Assembly: GCF_900105385.1 (NCBI RefSeq)
Contig: NZ_LT629772.1
Location: 4,526,001 to 4,590,000, forward strand
DNA: 64,000 nucleotides
Direction of reading: 5' to 3'
Source: Microlunatus soli
GTDB lineage: Bacteria; Actinomycetota; Actinomycetes; Propionibacteriales; Propionibacteriaceae
Shown: positions 51,925 through 62,521 of the stretch, piece by piece
Numbering within the stretch: position 1 is the first letter of the stretch
Layout: each line of letters opens with the position of its first letter
Translations under genes and position numbers: made by a program
Notes under the pieces: generated by a model
Database searches by the model: none
What the model saw: only the letters and a program-made list of their open reading frames with translations
Told to the model about the DNA's origin: nothing

Positions 51925-52878
51925 ATGACCGAGACGATGACGATGCGGGCCGAGGTGGCGGAGACCGCCGAGCGGCGAGCACAACGCCGCAGCTCGCGCC
52001 GGCGTGAGGAACTCACCAAGATCATGTTCGTGGTGCCGGCGGCCCTGGTGCTGATCCTGCTGTTCGGCTATCCACTGATCAAGAACATCGTGATGGGCTT
52101 CCAGGACTACGGCCTGAAGACCTTCTTCACCGGCCAAGCACCCTGGGTCGGGCTGGCCAACTACGTCACCGTGGTAACCGATTCACTGTTCTCCAAGGCC
52201 ATGATCAACACCGCCCTTTTCACGGTCGGTTCGATCGTCGGCCAGTTCGTGATCGGCATGGTGCTGGCGATCTTCTTCCGCCGCCGGTTCCCGCTGTCCG
52301 GTGTGCTGCGCGCCCTGCTGCTGTTGCCGTGGTTGCTGCCGTTGATCGTCTCCAGCGCCACCTGGCGGTCGATTCTGGAACAGGACAGCGGACCGCTGAA
52401 CCGGGTGCTGCAGGGGGTCGGTATCACCTCTGATCCGATCGGCTGGCTGAGTTCCCCGTCGGTCGCGCTGTTCTCCGTGATCATGGTGAACATCTGGATC
52501 GGCATCCCGTTCAACACCACGCTGCTGTACAGCGGTCTGATGGACATACCCGAGGAGCTGTACGAGGCCGGGTCGCTGGACGGCGCCGGGGCCTGGAAGT
52601 CATTCTGGTACATCACCTGGCCCAACCTGCGGGCGGTGGTCAGCGTGGTGCTGGTGCTCGGGGTGGTCTACACGATCAAGGTGCTGGACATCATCCTCGG
52701 TCTCACCGGCGGTGGCCCGGCGAACGCGACCCAGACGCTGTCCACCCAGTCCTACCAGCGGTCGTTCGTCGACTTCACCTTCGGCCAGGGGGCGGCGTTG
52801 AGCAACATCCTGATCATCATCTCGTTGCTGTTCGCGCTGTTCTACCTGCGATCGACCCGGCGAGCGGTGGATGAGTGA
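51925..52878 (+). CDS. Sugar ABC transporter permease (MalF-like)
   Basis: 317 residues, six membrane spans. The EAA loop is YEAGSLDGAGAWKSFWYITW near residue 212. Starts 4 bases after the binding protein. Pairs with the next gene to form the channel. Confidence 0.93.
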   Translation: MTETMTMRAEVAETAERRAQRRSSRRREELTKIMFVVPAALVLILLFGYPLIKNIVMGFQDYGLKTFFTGQAPWVGLANYVTVVTDSLFSKAMINTALFTVGSIVGQFVIGMVLAIFFRRRFPLSGVLRALLLLPWLLPLIVSSATWRSILEQDSGPLNRVLQGVGITSDPIGWLSSPSVALFSVIMVNIWIGIPFNTTLLYSGLMDIPEELYEAGSLDGAGAWKSFWYITWPNLRAVVSVVLVLGVVYTIKVLDIILGLTGGGPANATQTLSTQSYQRSFVDFTFGQGAALSNILIIISLLFALFYLRSTRRAVDE

Positions 52879-52911
52879 GATGACCGGAGTTGACATGAGA
52901 AGGGCTGACCG

Positions 52912-53730
52912 ATGAGAGCCACCTCCGCCACCCGACGTGGCGTCGACACCGTGATCGGAATCGTGATCCTGGCACTGATGCTGTTCCCGGTCTACTGGAT
53001 GATCAACGCATCCCTGCAGCGGTCCGGCAACACCCTGACCGCCGGCTTCCTGCCACTCGACCCGACCTTCGCCAACTACGCCAAGGCGATCGTCGAACAG
53101 GGGCGCAATCTGGTCGTCAGTCTGATCATCGCGCTCGGCACGGTGATCTTCAGTCTCGCGGTGGCGACACCGTGCGCGTACGCGCTGGCCAAGTTCCGCT
53201 TCCGCTGGATCAACGTCGCGCTGCTGGCGATTCTGATCTCCCAGATGATCCCGGGCATCGTGATCACCAATGCGCTGTACACCGCCTACGTCCAGATCGG
53301 ACTGCTGAACTCGATCCCCGGTCTGGTGCTGGCCAACTCGACCGCATCGATCCCGTTCGCGATCCTGATCATGCGTTCCTTCATGCTCGGGATCCCGTCG
53401 GCGGTGGTCGAGGCGGCCCGGGTCGACGGCGCCGGCTATCTGCGGTCGTTCCTGTCGATCGTGGTGCCGATCAGCCGCAACTCGCTGATCACCGCGGCGT
53501 TGTTCAGTTTCCTCTTCTCCTGGAGTGACTTCCTGTTCGCCCTGACCCTGACCACCACCTCCCAGATCCGTCCCGTGACGCTGGGAATCTATGAATATCT
53601 CGGCACCCAGGTGCAGAACTGGGGCACCGTGATGGCCACCGCCGTACTGTCGGCGATCCCGGCCATCGTGCTGCTGATCGCAGCGCAGAAGTACATCGCC
53701 GCCGGCGCCGCCGGCGGTGCCGTCAAATGA
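52912..53730 (+). CDS. Sugar ABC transporter permease (MalG-like)
   Basis: 272 residues, six membrane spans. The EAA loop is VEAARVDGAGYLRSFLSIVV near 163; FPVYWMINASLQ at the N terminus is typical of MalG-type permeases. 33 bases after the first permease. Confidence 0.93.
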   Translation: MRATSATRRGVDTVIGIVILALMLFPVYWMINASLQRSGNTLTAGFLPLDPTFANYAKAIVEQGRNLVVSLIIALGTVIFSLAVATPCAYALAKFRFRWINVALLAILISQMIPGIVITNALYTAYVQIGLLNSIPGLVLANSTASIPFAILIMRSFMLGIPSAVVEAARVDGAGYLRSFLSIVVPISRNSLITAALFSFLFSWSDFLFALTLTTTSQIRPVTLGIYEYLGTQVQNWGTVMATAVLSAIPAIVLLIAAQKYIAAGAAGGAVK

Positions 53731-53766
53731 TCAAGGGTCCGCAAGGCCCCGACGACAAGGACAGAG

Positions 53767-54576
53767 ATGACCGTCAGCAGCACCGACCTCAGCTACGCTC
53801 CGACCGATCGACCGATCCGCGCCGTGGTCTGGGGTGAGAATCGACACGAGCAGCGCGAGGAGCATGTCGCGAAGATCTACCCGCAGGGCATGCACACCAC
53901 GATCAAGGAAGGCATCGAGGAGAACCTCGGCGACCAGGTCAGCGTCCGCACCGTGACGCTGGACGATCCCGAACACGGCCTGACCGAGGAGCTGCTCGGC
54001 CAAACCGACGTGCTGCTGTGGTGGGGCCATGCTGCGCACCAGGACGTCGCCGACGAGATCGTCGAGCGGGTCTACCGGCACGTGCTCTCCGGGATGGGGC
54101 TGATCGTGCTGCACTCCGGGCACTGGTCCAAGATCTTCGGCAAGCTGATGGGCACCAGCTGCACCCTGCGCTGGCGCAGCGAGCACGACCGCGAGTTGGT
54201 CTGGACCATCGACCGTACTCACCCGATCGCCCGCGGCGTTCCGCATCCGATCGAGATCGAGGCCCAGGAGATGTACGGCGAACAGTTCGACATCCCGACC
54301 CCGGACGAGTTGATCTTCATCAGCTCCTTCACCGGTGGCGAGGTGTTCCGATCCGGCTGCACCTGGCGCCGCGGCAACGGCAGGGTCTTCTACTTCTCCC
54401 CGGGCGATCAGGACTACCCGGTCTACCACAACGCGGCAGTGCGTAAGGTGATCGCCAACGGTGTCGGCTGGGCACGACCTGTCGTCGAGCGCACCATGCC
54501 CACCCTGCGGAGGCATGAGGTAGGGCAGTTCAACGAAGGCCGGGAGTATCAGTCGCCCTGGCAGAACAAGGCGTAA
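53767..54576 (+). CDS. ThuA-domain protein
   Basis: 269 residues. VVWGENRHEQREEHVAKIYP, DVLLWWGHAAHQDV, GLIVLHSGHWSK, WTIDRTHPIA and VFYFSPGDQDYP mark the ThuA class I amidotransferase-like fold without an obvious catalytic Cys. ThuA works with a Gfo/Idh oxidoreductase (ThuB) in oxidation of trehalose or maltose via 3-keto sugars. The same pairing and order here suggest 3-keto-glycoside metabolism of the imported sugar. Confidence 0.88.
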   Translation: MTVSSTDLSYAPTDRPIRAVVWGENRHEQREEHVAKIYPQGMHTTIKEGIEENLGDQVSVRTVTLDDPEHGLTEELLGQTDVLLWWGHAAHQDVADEIVERVYRHVLSGMGLIVLHSGHWSKIFGKLMGTSCTLRWRSEHDRELVWTIDRTHPIARGVPHPIEIEAQEMYGEQFDIPTPDELIFISSFTGGEVFRSGCTWRRGNGRVFYFSPGDQDYPVYHNAAVRKVIANGVGWARPVVERTMPTLRRHEVGQFNEGREYQSPWQNKA

Positions 54577-54586
54577 AGGAACGCAG

Positions 54587-55702
54587 ATGGCAACAGCACA
54601 GGGTTCGACCGGGCACGGCCCGATCAAGATCATCCAGATCGGTGCCGGTTCGATGGGGCGTGGCTGGCTGCGCACCATCGCCGACAACCCCGACGTCGAG
54701 CTGGTCGGTCTGGTCGACCTCGATCCCGATCTCGCCCGGCGGGCCGCCGACGAGGCGGGCCATCAGCAGGCGGTGATCGCTACCTCGCTGGATGCGCTCG
54801 ACGTGTCGGCCGATGCGGTGATCAACGTGACGATCCCCGAGGCGCACGCCTCCACCAGTCAGCAGGCTCTCTTCGCCGGGCTGCCGGTGTTGTGTGAGAA
54901 GCCGATCGCTCCGACCGTGGCGGGCGGGTTGGCGATGGCGGCCGCGGCCGAGGCGTCCGGACGGCTGTTGATGATCAGTCAGTCGCGGCGTTACGTGAAC
55001 TCCTTCACCCAGTATCGCCAGCTGGTCGGCGACCTCGGCCGGATCGGCACCGTCACCTGCGACTTCTTCAAGGCACCGCATTTCGGCGGATTCCGGGACG
55101 CCATGGAGCACCCGTTGCTGGTCGACATGGCGATCCACACCTTCGACGCGTCGCGGGCGTTGCTGGGCAACAATCCGGTCAGCGTCTACTGCGAGGAGTA
55201 CAACCCCTCCTGGAGCTGGTACGACGGTGACGCCGCCGCCAACGCGATCTTCACCTTCGCCGACGGCACCCGCTTCGGCTATCACGGCAGCTGGTGCGCA
55301 CCGGGACAGGAGACGTCCTGGAACGGTAACTGGCGGGTGAGCGCCGAAGCCGGTAGCGCCGCCTGGGACGGTGATCATGAACCGACCGCCGAGCGCATCG
55401 ATGATCACGAGGTGAAGATCCCGCCGTCGCCGCAGACACCGGAGTACATCGCCGGCTCGCTGGTCGAATTCGTCGACCATCTGCGCAACGGCACTCGACC
55501 CGACACCCACGCTGCGGCCAACGTGCTCAGCCTGGCGATGGTCGAGGCGGCGGTCCGGTCGGCGAGCGTCAAGCAGCCGGTGCAGATCGCCGACGTGATC
55601 ACCGCCGCCCACCGGCAAGCAACCGCCGATGATCACGGTCCGCGGATCCACGCCGTCCTGGAGTCCTGGGACGTGCTGGAGGTTGTCGGTCTTTCCGGCT
55701 AA
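54587..55702 (+). CDS. Gfo/Idh/MocA-family oxidoreductase
   Basis: 371 residues. N-terminal NAD-binding IIQIGAGSMGRGWLRTIAD, VTIPEAHAS and CEKPIAPTVAGG (the conserved EKP), then the alpha/beta substrate domain with LVDMAIHTFDASRALLG supplying the catalytic Asp/His. Last gene of the sugar operon, 10 bases after thuA. Probably oxidises C3 of a glycoside. Confidence 0.92.
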   Translation: MATAQGSTGHGPIKIIQIGAGSMGRGWLRTIADNPDVELVGLVDLDPDLARRAADEAGHQQAVIATSLDALDVSADAVINVTIPEAHASTSQQALFAGLPVLCEKPIAPTVAGGLAMAAAAEASGRLLMISQSRRYVNSFTQYRQLVGDLGRIGTVTCDFFKAPHFGGFRDAMEHPLLVDMAIHTFDASRALLGNNPVSVYCEEYNPSWSWYDGDAAANAIFTFADGTRFGYHGSWCAPGQETSWNGNWRVSAEAGSAAWDGDHEPTAERIDDHEVKIPPSPQTPEYIAGSLVEFVDHLRNGTRPDTHAAANVLSLAMVEAAVRSASVKQPVQIADVITAAHRQATADDHGPRIHAVLESWDVLEVVGLSG

Positions 55703-55709
55703 CGCAAAC

Positions 55710-55762
55710 GGTCCTTCGACAAGCTCAGGATCCACAATGGGTCCTGAGGTTGTCGAAGGACC
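55710..55762. terminator. Inverted pair of the CTTCGACAAGCTCAGG repeat (bidirectional terminator)
   Basis: GGTCCTTCGACAAGCTCAGG (55710-55729) faces its near-complement at 55743-55762 between convergent genes, giving a stem of over 20 bp with a short loop. Confidence 0.65.
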
Positions 55763-55786
55763 GTAGTAACGACCTTCCGAGATCCC

Positions 55787-58012
55787 TTACAGCGAAGCGA
55801 TCGCCTCGTTCAGCGTCTTGGACGGCCGCATCACCTTCGCGGCCAGTTCGTCGTCCGGACGGTAGTAGCCACCGATGTCGGCGGGGGAGCCCTGGACGCC
55901 GTTCAGCTCACCGACGATCGTCTCCTCCTGACCGGCGAGCGTCTCGGCCAACGGTTTGAAGGCCGCAGCCAGCTCGGCATCCTCGGTCTGCTCGGCCAGC
56001 TCCTGCGCCCAGTAGCGCGCCAGATAGTAATGCGAGCCGCGGTTGTCGATCCCGCCGACCCGCCGGGTCGGTGACTTGTCCTCATTGAGGAAGGTGCCGG
56101 TGGCCCGGTCCAGGGTGTCGGCCAGCACCTGGGCCCGTGCGTTGTCGGCAAATCCGGCCAGGTGCTCGAAGCTGGCGGCCAGGGCGAAGAACTCGCCGAG
56201 GCTGTCCCAGCGCAGGTAGTTCTCCTTCACCAGCTGCTGCACGTGCTTCGGCGCCGAACCACCGGCACCGGTCTCGAAGAGACCGCCGCCGGCCATCAGC
56301 GGCACCACCGACAGCATCTTGGCCGACGTGCCCAGCTCCAGGATCGGGAACAGGTCGGTGTTGTAGTCACGCAGCACGTTGCCGGTCACCGAGATGGTGT
56401 CCTCGCCCTTGCGGATCCGCTCCAGCGAGTACGCCGTCGCCTCGGCCGGCGCCATGATCTTGATCTCCAGGCCGTCGGTGTCCAGCTCGGCCAGGTAGGT
56501 GTTCACCTTCTTGATCAGATTGGCGTCGTGGGCCCGGCCCTCGTCCAGCCAGAAGATCGCCGGCGCGCCACTGGCCTTGGCCCGGGTGACGGCGAGCTTG
56601 ACCCAGTCCTTGATCGGAGCGTCCTTGGTCTGGCAGGCCCGCCAGATGTCACCGGTCCGGACCTCGTGCTTGATCAACTCGTTGCCGGCGCTGTCGACCA
56701 CCCGGATGGTGCCGTCGGCTGGGGCCTCGAAGGTCTTGTCGTGTGAGCCGTATTCTTCGGCCTTCTGCGCCATCAGGCCGACGTTCGGCACCGAACCCAT
56801 GGTGGCCGGGTCGAAGGCGCCGTTGGCCTTGCAGTCCTCGATCACAGTCTGGTAGACGCCGGCGTAGCTGGAGTCGGGGATCACCGCCAGGGTGTCGGCT
56901 TCCTCGCCCTCCGGGCCCCACATGTGACCGCCGATCCTGATCATGGCCGGCATCGAGGCGTCCACGATCACGTCGGACGGCACGTGCAGGTTGCTGATGC
57001 CACGGTCGGAGTCGACCATCGCCAGCTTCGGGCCGGACGCGAGACCGTCGGCGACCAGCTTCTTGATCGCCTCGCCGTCGGGCAACTTCTCCGCGGCGCT
57101 GAGCACCCAGCCGAGCCCGTCGTTGGCCGAGATGCCGGCCGAGGCGAGCTCCTCGCCGTACTTCTCGAACAGCGCCGGCAGGAAGGTCTTGACGGCGTGG
57201 CCGAAGATGATCGGGTCCGAGACCTTCATCATGGTGGCCTTCAGATGCAGCGAGAACAGCACGTCGTCGGCCTTGGCCGCGGCGATCTGCTCGGCCAGGA
57301 AGGCTTCCAGCGCGCTGACGCTGAGGAAGGTGCCGTCCACCACCTCGCCGGCCAGCACCGGCAGCTTCTCCTTCAGCACAGTCACCGTGCCGTCGGCGGC
57401 GACATGCTCGATCGTCAAGGTGTCGTCGGCCTCCAGGACCACCGACTGCTCGTTGGAGCGGAAGTCGTCGTGGCCCATGGTGGCGACCCGGGTCTTGGAA
57501 TCGGCGCTCCAGGCGCCCATCCGATGCGGGTGGGCCTTGGCGTAGTTCTTCACCGACGCGGGCGCCCGGCGGTCGGAGTTGCCCTGCCGCAGCACCGGGT
57601 TGACCGCAGAGCCCTTGACGGCGTCGTACTTGGCCTGGATCTCGCGATCCTCGGCCGACTGCGCGCTCTCCGGGTAGTCGGGCAGGTCGTAGCCCTGATC
57701 CTGGAGTTCCTTGATGGCAGCCTTCAGCTGGGGGATCGAGGCCGACACGTTGGGCAGCTTGATGATGTTGGCCTCCGGCCGCTCGGCCAGTTCGCCCAGC
57801 TCGGCCAGCGCGTCCGGCTGCCGCTGCTCCGCGGTCAGGCGGTCCGGGAACTGGGAGATGATCCGCCCGGACAGCGAGATGTCCCGCGTCTCGACCTGGA
57901 CCCCGGCCTTGGATGCATAGGCCTGGATGATCGGCAGGAACGAGTAGGTCGCCAACAGCGGCGCCTCGTCGGTGTGGGTGTAGATGATCGTGGCGCTGGG
58001 TGACGCTTCCAT
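55787..58012 (-). CDS. icd: Isocitrate dehydrogenase (NADP), monomeric
   Basis: 741 residues, the standard size of the monomeric IDH-II class, unrelated in length to the dimeric enzyme. [20 protein letters not shown] at the start, [73 protein letters not shown] and [12 protein letters not shown] follow the family from end to end. Decarboxylates isocitrate to 2-oxoglutarate in the TCA cycle. AGGAGT precedes the ATG. Confidence 0.97.
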   Translation of the reverse strand: MEASPSATIIYTHTDEAPLLATYSFLPIIQAYASKAGVQVETRDISLSGRIISQFPDRLTAEQRQPDALAELGELAERPEANIIKLPNVSASIPQLKAAIKELQDQGYDLPDYPESAQSAEDREIQAKYDAVKGSAVNPVLRQGNSDRRAPASVKNYAKAHPHRMGAWSADSKTRVATMGHDDFRSNEQSVVLEADDTLTIEHVAADGTVTVLKEKLPVLAGEVVDGTFLSVSALEAFLAEQIAAAKADDVLFSLHLKATMMKVSDPIIFGHAVKTFLPALFEKYGEELASAGISANDGLGWVLSAAEKLPDGEAIKKLVADGLASGPKLAMVDSDRGISNLHVPSDVIVDASMPAMIRIGGHMWGPEGEEADTLAVIPDSSYAGVYQTVIEDCKANGAFDPATMGSVPNVGLMAQKAEEYGSHDKTFEAPADGTIRVVDSAGNELIKHEVRTGDIWRACQTKDAPIKDWVKLAVTRAKASGAPAIFWLDEGRAHDANLIKKVNTYLAELDTDGLEIKIMAPAEATAYSLERIRKGEDTISVTGNVLRDYNTDLFPILELGTSAKMLSVVPLMAGGGLFETGAGGSAPKHVQQLVKENYLRWDSLGEFFALAASFEHLAGFADNARAQVLADTLDRATGTFLNEDKSPTRRVGGIDNRGSHYYLARYWAQELAEQTEDAELAAAFKPLAETLAGQEETIVGELNGVQGSPADIGGYYRPDDELAAKVMRPSKTLNEAIASL

Positions 58013-58218
58013 GGTTCGCCTGACTCCTGAACTGTCGGATCGGTGCCTGAACGATGCGATTGTTGAATGCCTTGACGTCAAGATACCCGAGACCGGTCCG
58101 CCGACCGAGTGCAGCACCTGCCCGCACGCCGTCGGAGGTTCTCGTGGCCCGGATTTGTCGGGACCGTCGATCCCGATAGCGTTGGGGATGCTCGCGAGCA
58201 GAAGGGGACCGCCAGAAC

Positions 58219-59901
58219 ATGGCCGAATTCATTTTCCAGCTGCAGAACGTCCGCAAGGCGTTGGGTGACAAGGTCATCCTGGACAACGTCACGCTGGATT
58301 TCCTGCCCGGCGCCAAGATCGGCGTCGTCGGCCCGAACGGCATGGGCAAGTCGACCCTGCTCAAGCTGATGGCCGGTATCGAGCAGCCCAACAACGGAGA
58401 CGCGCGGCTGGCCAAGGACGCCTCGGTCGGCATCCTGATGCAGGAGCCGCCGTTGACCGAGGGCACCACCGTCCTGGAGAACGTCGAAGAGGCCGTCGGT
58501 GAGACCAAGCAGATGCTCGCCCGCTTCAACGAGATCTCCGAGGAGCTGGCCAACCCCGACGCCGACTACGACGCGCTGCTGGCCGAGATGGGCGACCTGC
58601 AGACCGAGTTGGACCGGCGCGAGGCCTGGGAGGTCGACTCCCAGCTGGAGCAGGCGATGGACGCGCTGCGCTGTCCGCCGGGAGATGCGATCGTCGACGT
58701 GCTGTCCGGTGGTGAGCGACGCCGGGTCGCGCTGTGCAAACTGCTGCTGCAGCAGCCCGATCTGCTGCTGTTGGACGAGCCGACCAACCACCTGGACGCT
58801 GAGTCGGTGCTGTGGCTGCAGAGCCACCTGAAGACCTACCCCGGCGCCGTCCTGGCCGTCACCCACGACCGGTACTTCCTGGATCAGGTCGCGGAATGGA
58901 TCCTCGAGCTCGACCGCGGTCGGACCTACCCGTACGAGGGCAACTACTCCACCTATCTGGAGACCAAGCGCTCCCGGCTGCAGCTGGAAGGCCGCAAGGA
59001 CGCCAAGCGGGCCAAGATCCTGGAGCAGGAACTGGAGTGGGTGCGCTCCAACCCCAAGGCCCGGCAGGCCAAGAACCGGGCCCGGCTGGCGCGTTATGAG
59101 GAGATGGCCGCCGAGGCTGAGCGGGCCAAGAAGCTGGACTTCGAGGAGATCAACATCCCGCCGGGTCCGCGGCTGGGCAACCAGGTGCTGGACGTGGACA
59201 AGCTGGTCAAGGGCTTCGAGGACCGGACGCTGTTCAACGGTCTGTCGTTCTCGCTGCCGCGGGCCGGCATCGTCGGCATCGTCGGCCCGAACGGCGTCGG
59301 CAAGTCGACACTGTTCCGGATGATCACCGGCGAGGAGACCCCCGACGGCGGCACCCTCAAGCTGGGCAGCACGGTCTCGATCTCCTACGTCGACCAGGGC
59401 CGCGGCGGACTCGACCCGAAGAAGAACGTCTGGGAGGTCGTCTCGGACGGTCTGGACTTCATCAAGGTCGCCAACTACGAGGTGCCGTCCCGGGCCTACG
59501 TGGCATCGTTCGGCTTCAAGGGCCCGGACCAGCAGAAGCCGGCCGGCGTGCTGTCCGGCGGCGAACGCAACCGGCTCAACCTGGCACTCACCCTCAAGAT
59601 GGGCGGCAACTTGCTGCTGCTCGACGAGCCGACCAACGACCTGGACGTGGAAACCCTGCAGTCATTGGAAGATGCGCTGCTGGAATTCCCGGGCTGTGCC
59701 GTCGTCGTCTCCCACGACCGGTGGTTCCTGGACCGGGTCGCGACCCACATCCTGGCCTGGGAGGGCACCGACGAGGACCCGGCCCAGTGGTACTGGTTCG
59801 AGGGCAACTTCGAGGACTACGAGGCCAACAAGATCGATCGCCTCGGTGCCGAGGCCGCTCGTCCGCACCGCACCACGCACCGCCGCCTCACCCGCGGCTG
59901 A
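58219..59901 (+). CDS. ettA: Energy-dependent translational throttle EttA (ABC-F ATPase)
   Basis: 560 residues. Two ABC domains: Walker [17 protein letters not shown] and [11 protein letters not shown], signatures [15 protein letters not shown] and [11 protein letters not shown], Walker [13 protein letters not shown] and [12 protein letters not shown], separated by the P-site tRNA-interaction region ([20 protein letters not shown]). Binds the ribosomal E site and gates elongation by ADP/ATP ratio. Length and the arm motif fit EttA rather than antibiotic-resistance ABC-F. Confidence 0.94.
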   Translation: MAEFIFQLQNVRKALGDKVILDNVTLDFLPGAKIGVVGPNGMGKSTLLKLMAGIEQPNNGDARLAKDASVGILMQEPPLTEGTTVLENVEEAVGETKQMLARFNEISEELANPDADYDALLAEMGDLQTELDRREAWEVDSQLEQAMDALRCPPGDAIVDVLSGGERRRVALCKLLLQQPDLLLLDEPTNHLDAESVLWLQSHLKTYPGAVLAVTHDRYFLDQVAEWILELDRGRTYPYEGNYSTYLETKRSRLQLEGRKDAKRAKILEQELEWVRSNPKARQAKNRARLARYEEMAAEAERAKKLDFEEINIPPGPRLGNQVLDVDKLVKGFEDRTLFNGLSFSLPRAGIVGIVGPNGVGKSTLFRMITGEETPDGGTLKLGSTVSISYVDQGRGGLDPKKNVWEVVSDGLDFIKVANYEVPSRAYVASFGFKGPDQQKPAGVLSGGERNRLNLALTLKMGGNLLLLDEPTNDLDVETLQSLEDALLEFPGCAVVVSHDRWFLDRVATHILAWEGTDEDPAQWYWFEGNFEDYEANKIDRLGAEAARPHRTTHRRLTRG

Positions 59902-59910
59902 GCCGGCCGG

Positions 59911-60372
59911 TCAGGGTCGGCGCGCCCCGCTGATCATCATCCCGATGATCACGGTGGCGCCGACCAGGACGTGCATCGAGGTCAGCGCGACGGCAATCGA
60001 CACCGACAGCGCCATCGCCCATGGGCTCCAGCAGGACAGCACGGCAACCACGATCGCGATGATCATCCAGATCGTCGGGCCGCGCCGACGGTTGATGCGT
60101 TCCAGGATCGCCAACAACGCCCATCCGCTGAGCCCGGACAGGACCGGTGCTAGCCCGACAAGAAGCGGATTGACCGGCGTCGGTCCGGCCCCCTGGTCGA
60201 CCATCAGGTCCAGCCCGACCAGCTGAGTGCAGATCACCCAGTCGATCATCGCGACCAGGACGGCGATCAGGATCGTCACCGCCCGCCGGATCCGCCTCGC
60301 CGCCGCCCCGCCTCGTACCGTTGCTTCGGTGGTCGTGGTGATCGGCGACGTCTCACTGCTGATGCTGTTCAT
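59911..60372 (-). CDS. DUF6069-like four-span membrane protein
   Basis: 153 residues from ATG 60372. Four hydrophobic segments (about 30-52, 68-88, 100-122, 126-146). VNPLLVGLAPVLSGLSGWAL is the most family-like part. Function unknown. TAGCGT at 60381-60386 is 8 bases before the ATG, so the message would be nearly leaderless. Convergent with ettA. Confidence 0.65.
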   Translation of the reverse strand: MNSISSETSPITTTTEATVRGGAAARRIRRAVTILIAVLVAMIDWVICTQLVGLDLMVDQGAGPTPVNPLLVGLAPVLSGLSGWALLAILERINRRRGPTIWMIIAIVVAVLSCWSPWAMALSVSIAVALTSMHVLVGATVIIGMMISGARRP

Positions 60373-60380
60373 GATCATGA

Positions 60381-60386
60381 ACGCTA
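60381..60386 (-). promoter_or_regulatory. -10 box of DUF6069-like gene
   Basis: TAGCGT, 8 bases before ATG 60372. Confidence 0.4.
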
Positions 60387-60442
60387 GGCAGTACGACGGC
60401 TGACCGGGTACGCCGTGTGTCAGGTTCGGACCCGTACAACTG

Positions 60443-60961
60443 TCACGGGCTGATCGGGGGTGCAGGATCAGTCGGGTGGGTGGGGGTGATCCGGTGTGAG
60501 ACCACCCGGGTGCCGGCGTCGTCGTAGCTGAACTCGGCCGTCAACCGCTCACCGGCGAGAATCCTGGGCAGCCAGTAACGATCGTCGTCCCACATCCGAT
60601 CCAGCGGGATCGCATCCACGTCGTACCACTGCGGTGCGAGCTCGTCGCTGGCCCGGACGGTGCCGGTCCAGGTGGCAGCCGTGAAGACGCTGACGATCGC
60701 GTCGGACGTCGGATCGGCCGGGAACCGGAACGTCAGGGTCGCAACCTGCTCGACGTCGGCTGCTGCGGCGATCACCCCGGTCTCCTCGCCGAGCTCCCGG
60801 ATCGCAGCTTCCCGATCGGTCTCGCCGTCCTCGCGATGACCACCCGGGCCCATCACGTTGCCGCGCCCGAATCCCCGCAGCTTTTCGCCCAACAACACCT
60901 GCCGCGGCAACTCATCGCCACCACGGAAGATGTAGATCAAGGACTGGTGTGCGGCACTCAC
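60443..60961 (-). CDS. Nudix hydrolase (8-oxo-dGTP/MTH1-like)
   Basis: 172 residues from a GTG. The Nudix box lies near residues 40-63: GGHREDGETDREAAIREL then GEETGV. KLRGFGRGNVMGPGG before it and WYDVDAIPLDRMWDDDRYWL after it resemble MTH1-type enzymes that remove oxidised purine triphosphates. CAGGAT 6 bases before the start is a weak -10 candidate. Confidence 0.87.
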   Translation of the reverse strand: MSAAHQSLIYIFRGGDELPRQVLLGEKLRGFGRGNVMGPGGHREDGETDREAAIRELGEETGVIAAAADVEQVATLTFRFPADPTSDAIVSVFTAATWTGTVRASDELAPQWYDVDAIPLDRMWDDDRYWLPRILAGERLTAEFSYDDAGTRVVSHRITPTHPTDPAPPISP

Positions 60962-60985
60962 CAGGGCATCCTGCCAGCAACCGGG

Positions 60986-61180
60986 TCAGTCCTCGACAGT
61001 GATCGCCATCGCCGGGCACAGGATGGCGGCCTGCCGGACGTCATCGGCGATCTCCGGCGGCGGGTTCTCCTCCAGCAGGACGACGATGCCGTCCTCCTCA
61101 CGCTGATCGAAGACGGCCTCGGCCGCGACCACACATTGTCCCGATGCGACGCACTTGTCCTGATCGATGCTGATCTTCAT
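60986..61180 (-). CDS. [3Fe-4S] ferredoxin of a P450 system
   Basis: 64 residues. CVASGQC (Cys-x5-Cys) and ILCPAMAI give three cluster cysteines, the single-cluster 3Fe-4S type common beside actinobacterial P450s. Receives electrons from the reductase encoded upstream and reduces the adjacent P450. 15 bases after the P450 gene. Confidence 0.93.
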   Translation of the reverse strand: MKISIDQDKCVASGQCVVAAEAVFDQREEDGIVVLLEENPPPEIADDVRQAAILCPAMAITVED

Positions 61181-61195
61181 GAGTTCCTTTCGTGG

Positions 61196-62455
61196 TCACC
61201 AGGTGACCGGGAGAGCGCGCACACCGTAGACGGCAGCGTCGTGTTTGAAATCGAGAGTGGCTGGGTCGGCGGCCAGCGCCAGACCGGGGATCCGCCGGTA
61301 CAGGGTGCTGTAGACGATCTGCAGCTCGGCACGGGCCAGCGGCTGACCGAGGCACTGATGGACTCCGAAGCCGAAGGCGACATGTCGGCGTGCGTCGCGG
61401 GTCAGATCAAGATCATCGGGCCGTTCGAACGCCTCCGGATCGCGATTGCCGATCTCGCCGGGGAAGATCACACCGTCGCCGGCCCGGATGATCTCGCCGG
61501 CGAACTCGATGTCCGCGGTCGCAACGCGCCGCCGTCCGTTGTGCGTGATGTGCAGGTAGCGCAGCAGCTCCTCGGTCGCCGAGATCGCGATCTGCGGGTC
61601 GCCGGAGTCGCGGAGCAGGGCGAGCTGATCGGGATGTTGCAGCAGCGCAAGTGTGCCGAGCGCGATCATGTTCGCCGTCGTCTCGTGTCCCGCCAGGAGC
61701 AGCAGCATGCCCATCTGTGCTGCCTCGTCCACCGTGAGTTCGCCGGCCCGGATCCGTTCCACCAGCCCGGACAGCAGGTCGTCGCCCGGCTGCTCCATCT
61801 TCGTGGTCAGCAGGTCGGACAGATACCGGGTGAGGTTGCCCATCGCGGTCCGGCCGGCTGTGCGGTCATCGGAGATGGTGACGATCGTCCGACTGTTCTC
61901 CTGGAAGAAGTCATGATCGTCGTACGGCACGCCGAGCAGTTCGCAGATGACCAACGACGGCAACGGCAGTGCGAAGGCCTGCACCAGATCCACCGGCCGC
62001 GGACCGGCCAGCATCCGATCGATCAGCTCGTCGACCAGCTGCTGGATCCGCGGTCGCATCGCCCGCACCCGTTTGACCATGAACGGTGCGGTCACCATCC
62101 GCCGCAACCGGGCGTGCTCCGGATCGTCCATCAGGATGAAGCTGATCTTGCTGCCCTGTTGGCCGTCGCCGTCCTGCCCGGCTTCCTGCTGCGCGGCTTC
62201 CTGCGTGGCAGCCGGCGACGGGTAGCCGGGACGGCCGGCTTCGGAACTCATCCGGGAGTCGGCGAGCAGCGTTCGTTGATCGTCGTAGCGGGTGACCAGC
62301 CACGGAGTCTGGCCGTCGGACAGCCGGACCCTGGTCAGCCGGCCGTGTCGTTGCAGATCGGCCAACGCCGGTGCCGGGTCCAGCGGACAGCCGGTCGCGC
62401 GAGCAGCCGGGTAGCTCAGTACGCCGTCGGTGCGGGTTGTCGGGGTGGTCGTCAT
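61196..62455 (-). CDS. Cytochrome P450
   Basis: 419 residues, soluble bacterial type. I-helix oxygen motif LLAGHETTANM near residue 248, ExxR in ATEELLRYLH near 288, heme loop FGFGVHQCLGQPLA near 360 (Cys ligand). An insertion-like Gln/Gly-rich stretch (EAAQQEAGQDGDGQQG) follows residue 85. Substrate unknown; the operon supplies its own reductase and ferredoxin, as in class I systems of terpene or xenobiotic oxidation. Confidence 0.94.
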   Translation of the reverse strand: MTTTPTTRTDGVLSYPAARATGCPLDPAPALADLQRHGRLTRVRLSDGQTPWLVTRYDDQRTLLADSRMSSEAGRPGYPSPAATQEAAQQEAGQDGDGQQGSKISFILMDDPEHARLRRMVTAPFMVKRVRAMRPRIQQLVDELIDRMLAGPRPVDLVQAFALPLPSLVICELLGVPYDDHDFFQENSRTIVTISDDRTAGRTAMGNLTRYLSDLLTTKMEQPGDDLLSGLVERIRAGELTVDEAAQMGMLLLLAGHETTANMIALGTLALLQHPDQLALLRDSGDPQIAISATEELLRYLHITHNGRRRVATADIEFAGEIIRAGDGVIFPGEIGNRDPEAFERPDDLDLTRDARRHVAFGFGVHQCLGQPLARAELQIVYSTLYRRIPGLALAADPATLDFKHDAAVYGVRALPVTW

Positions 62456-62521
62456 GGTGAAATCTCCAGACGGGTGTCGGTTCTGTGTCGGGGTGGGCAG
62501 CGCCGGTCGATGATCAGATGA

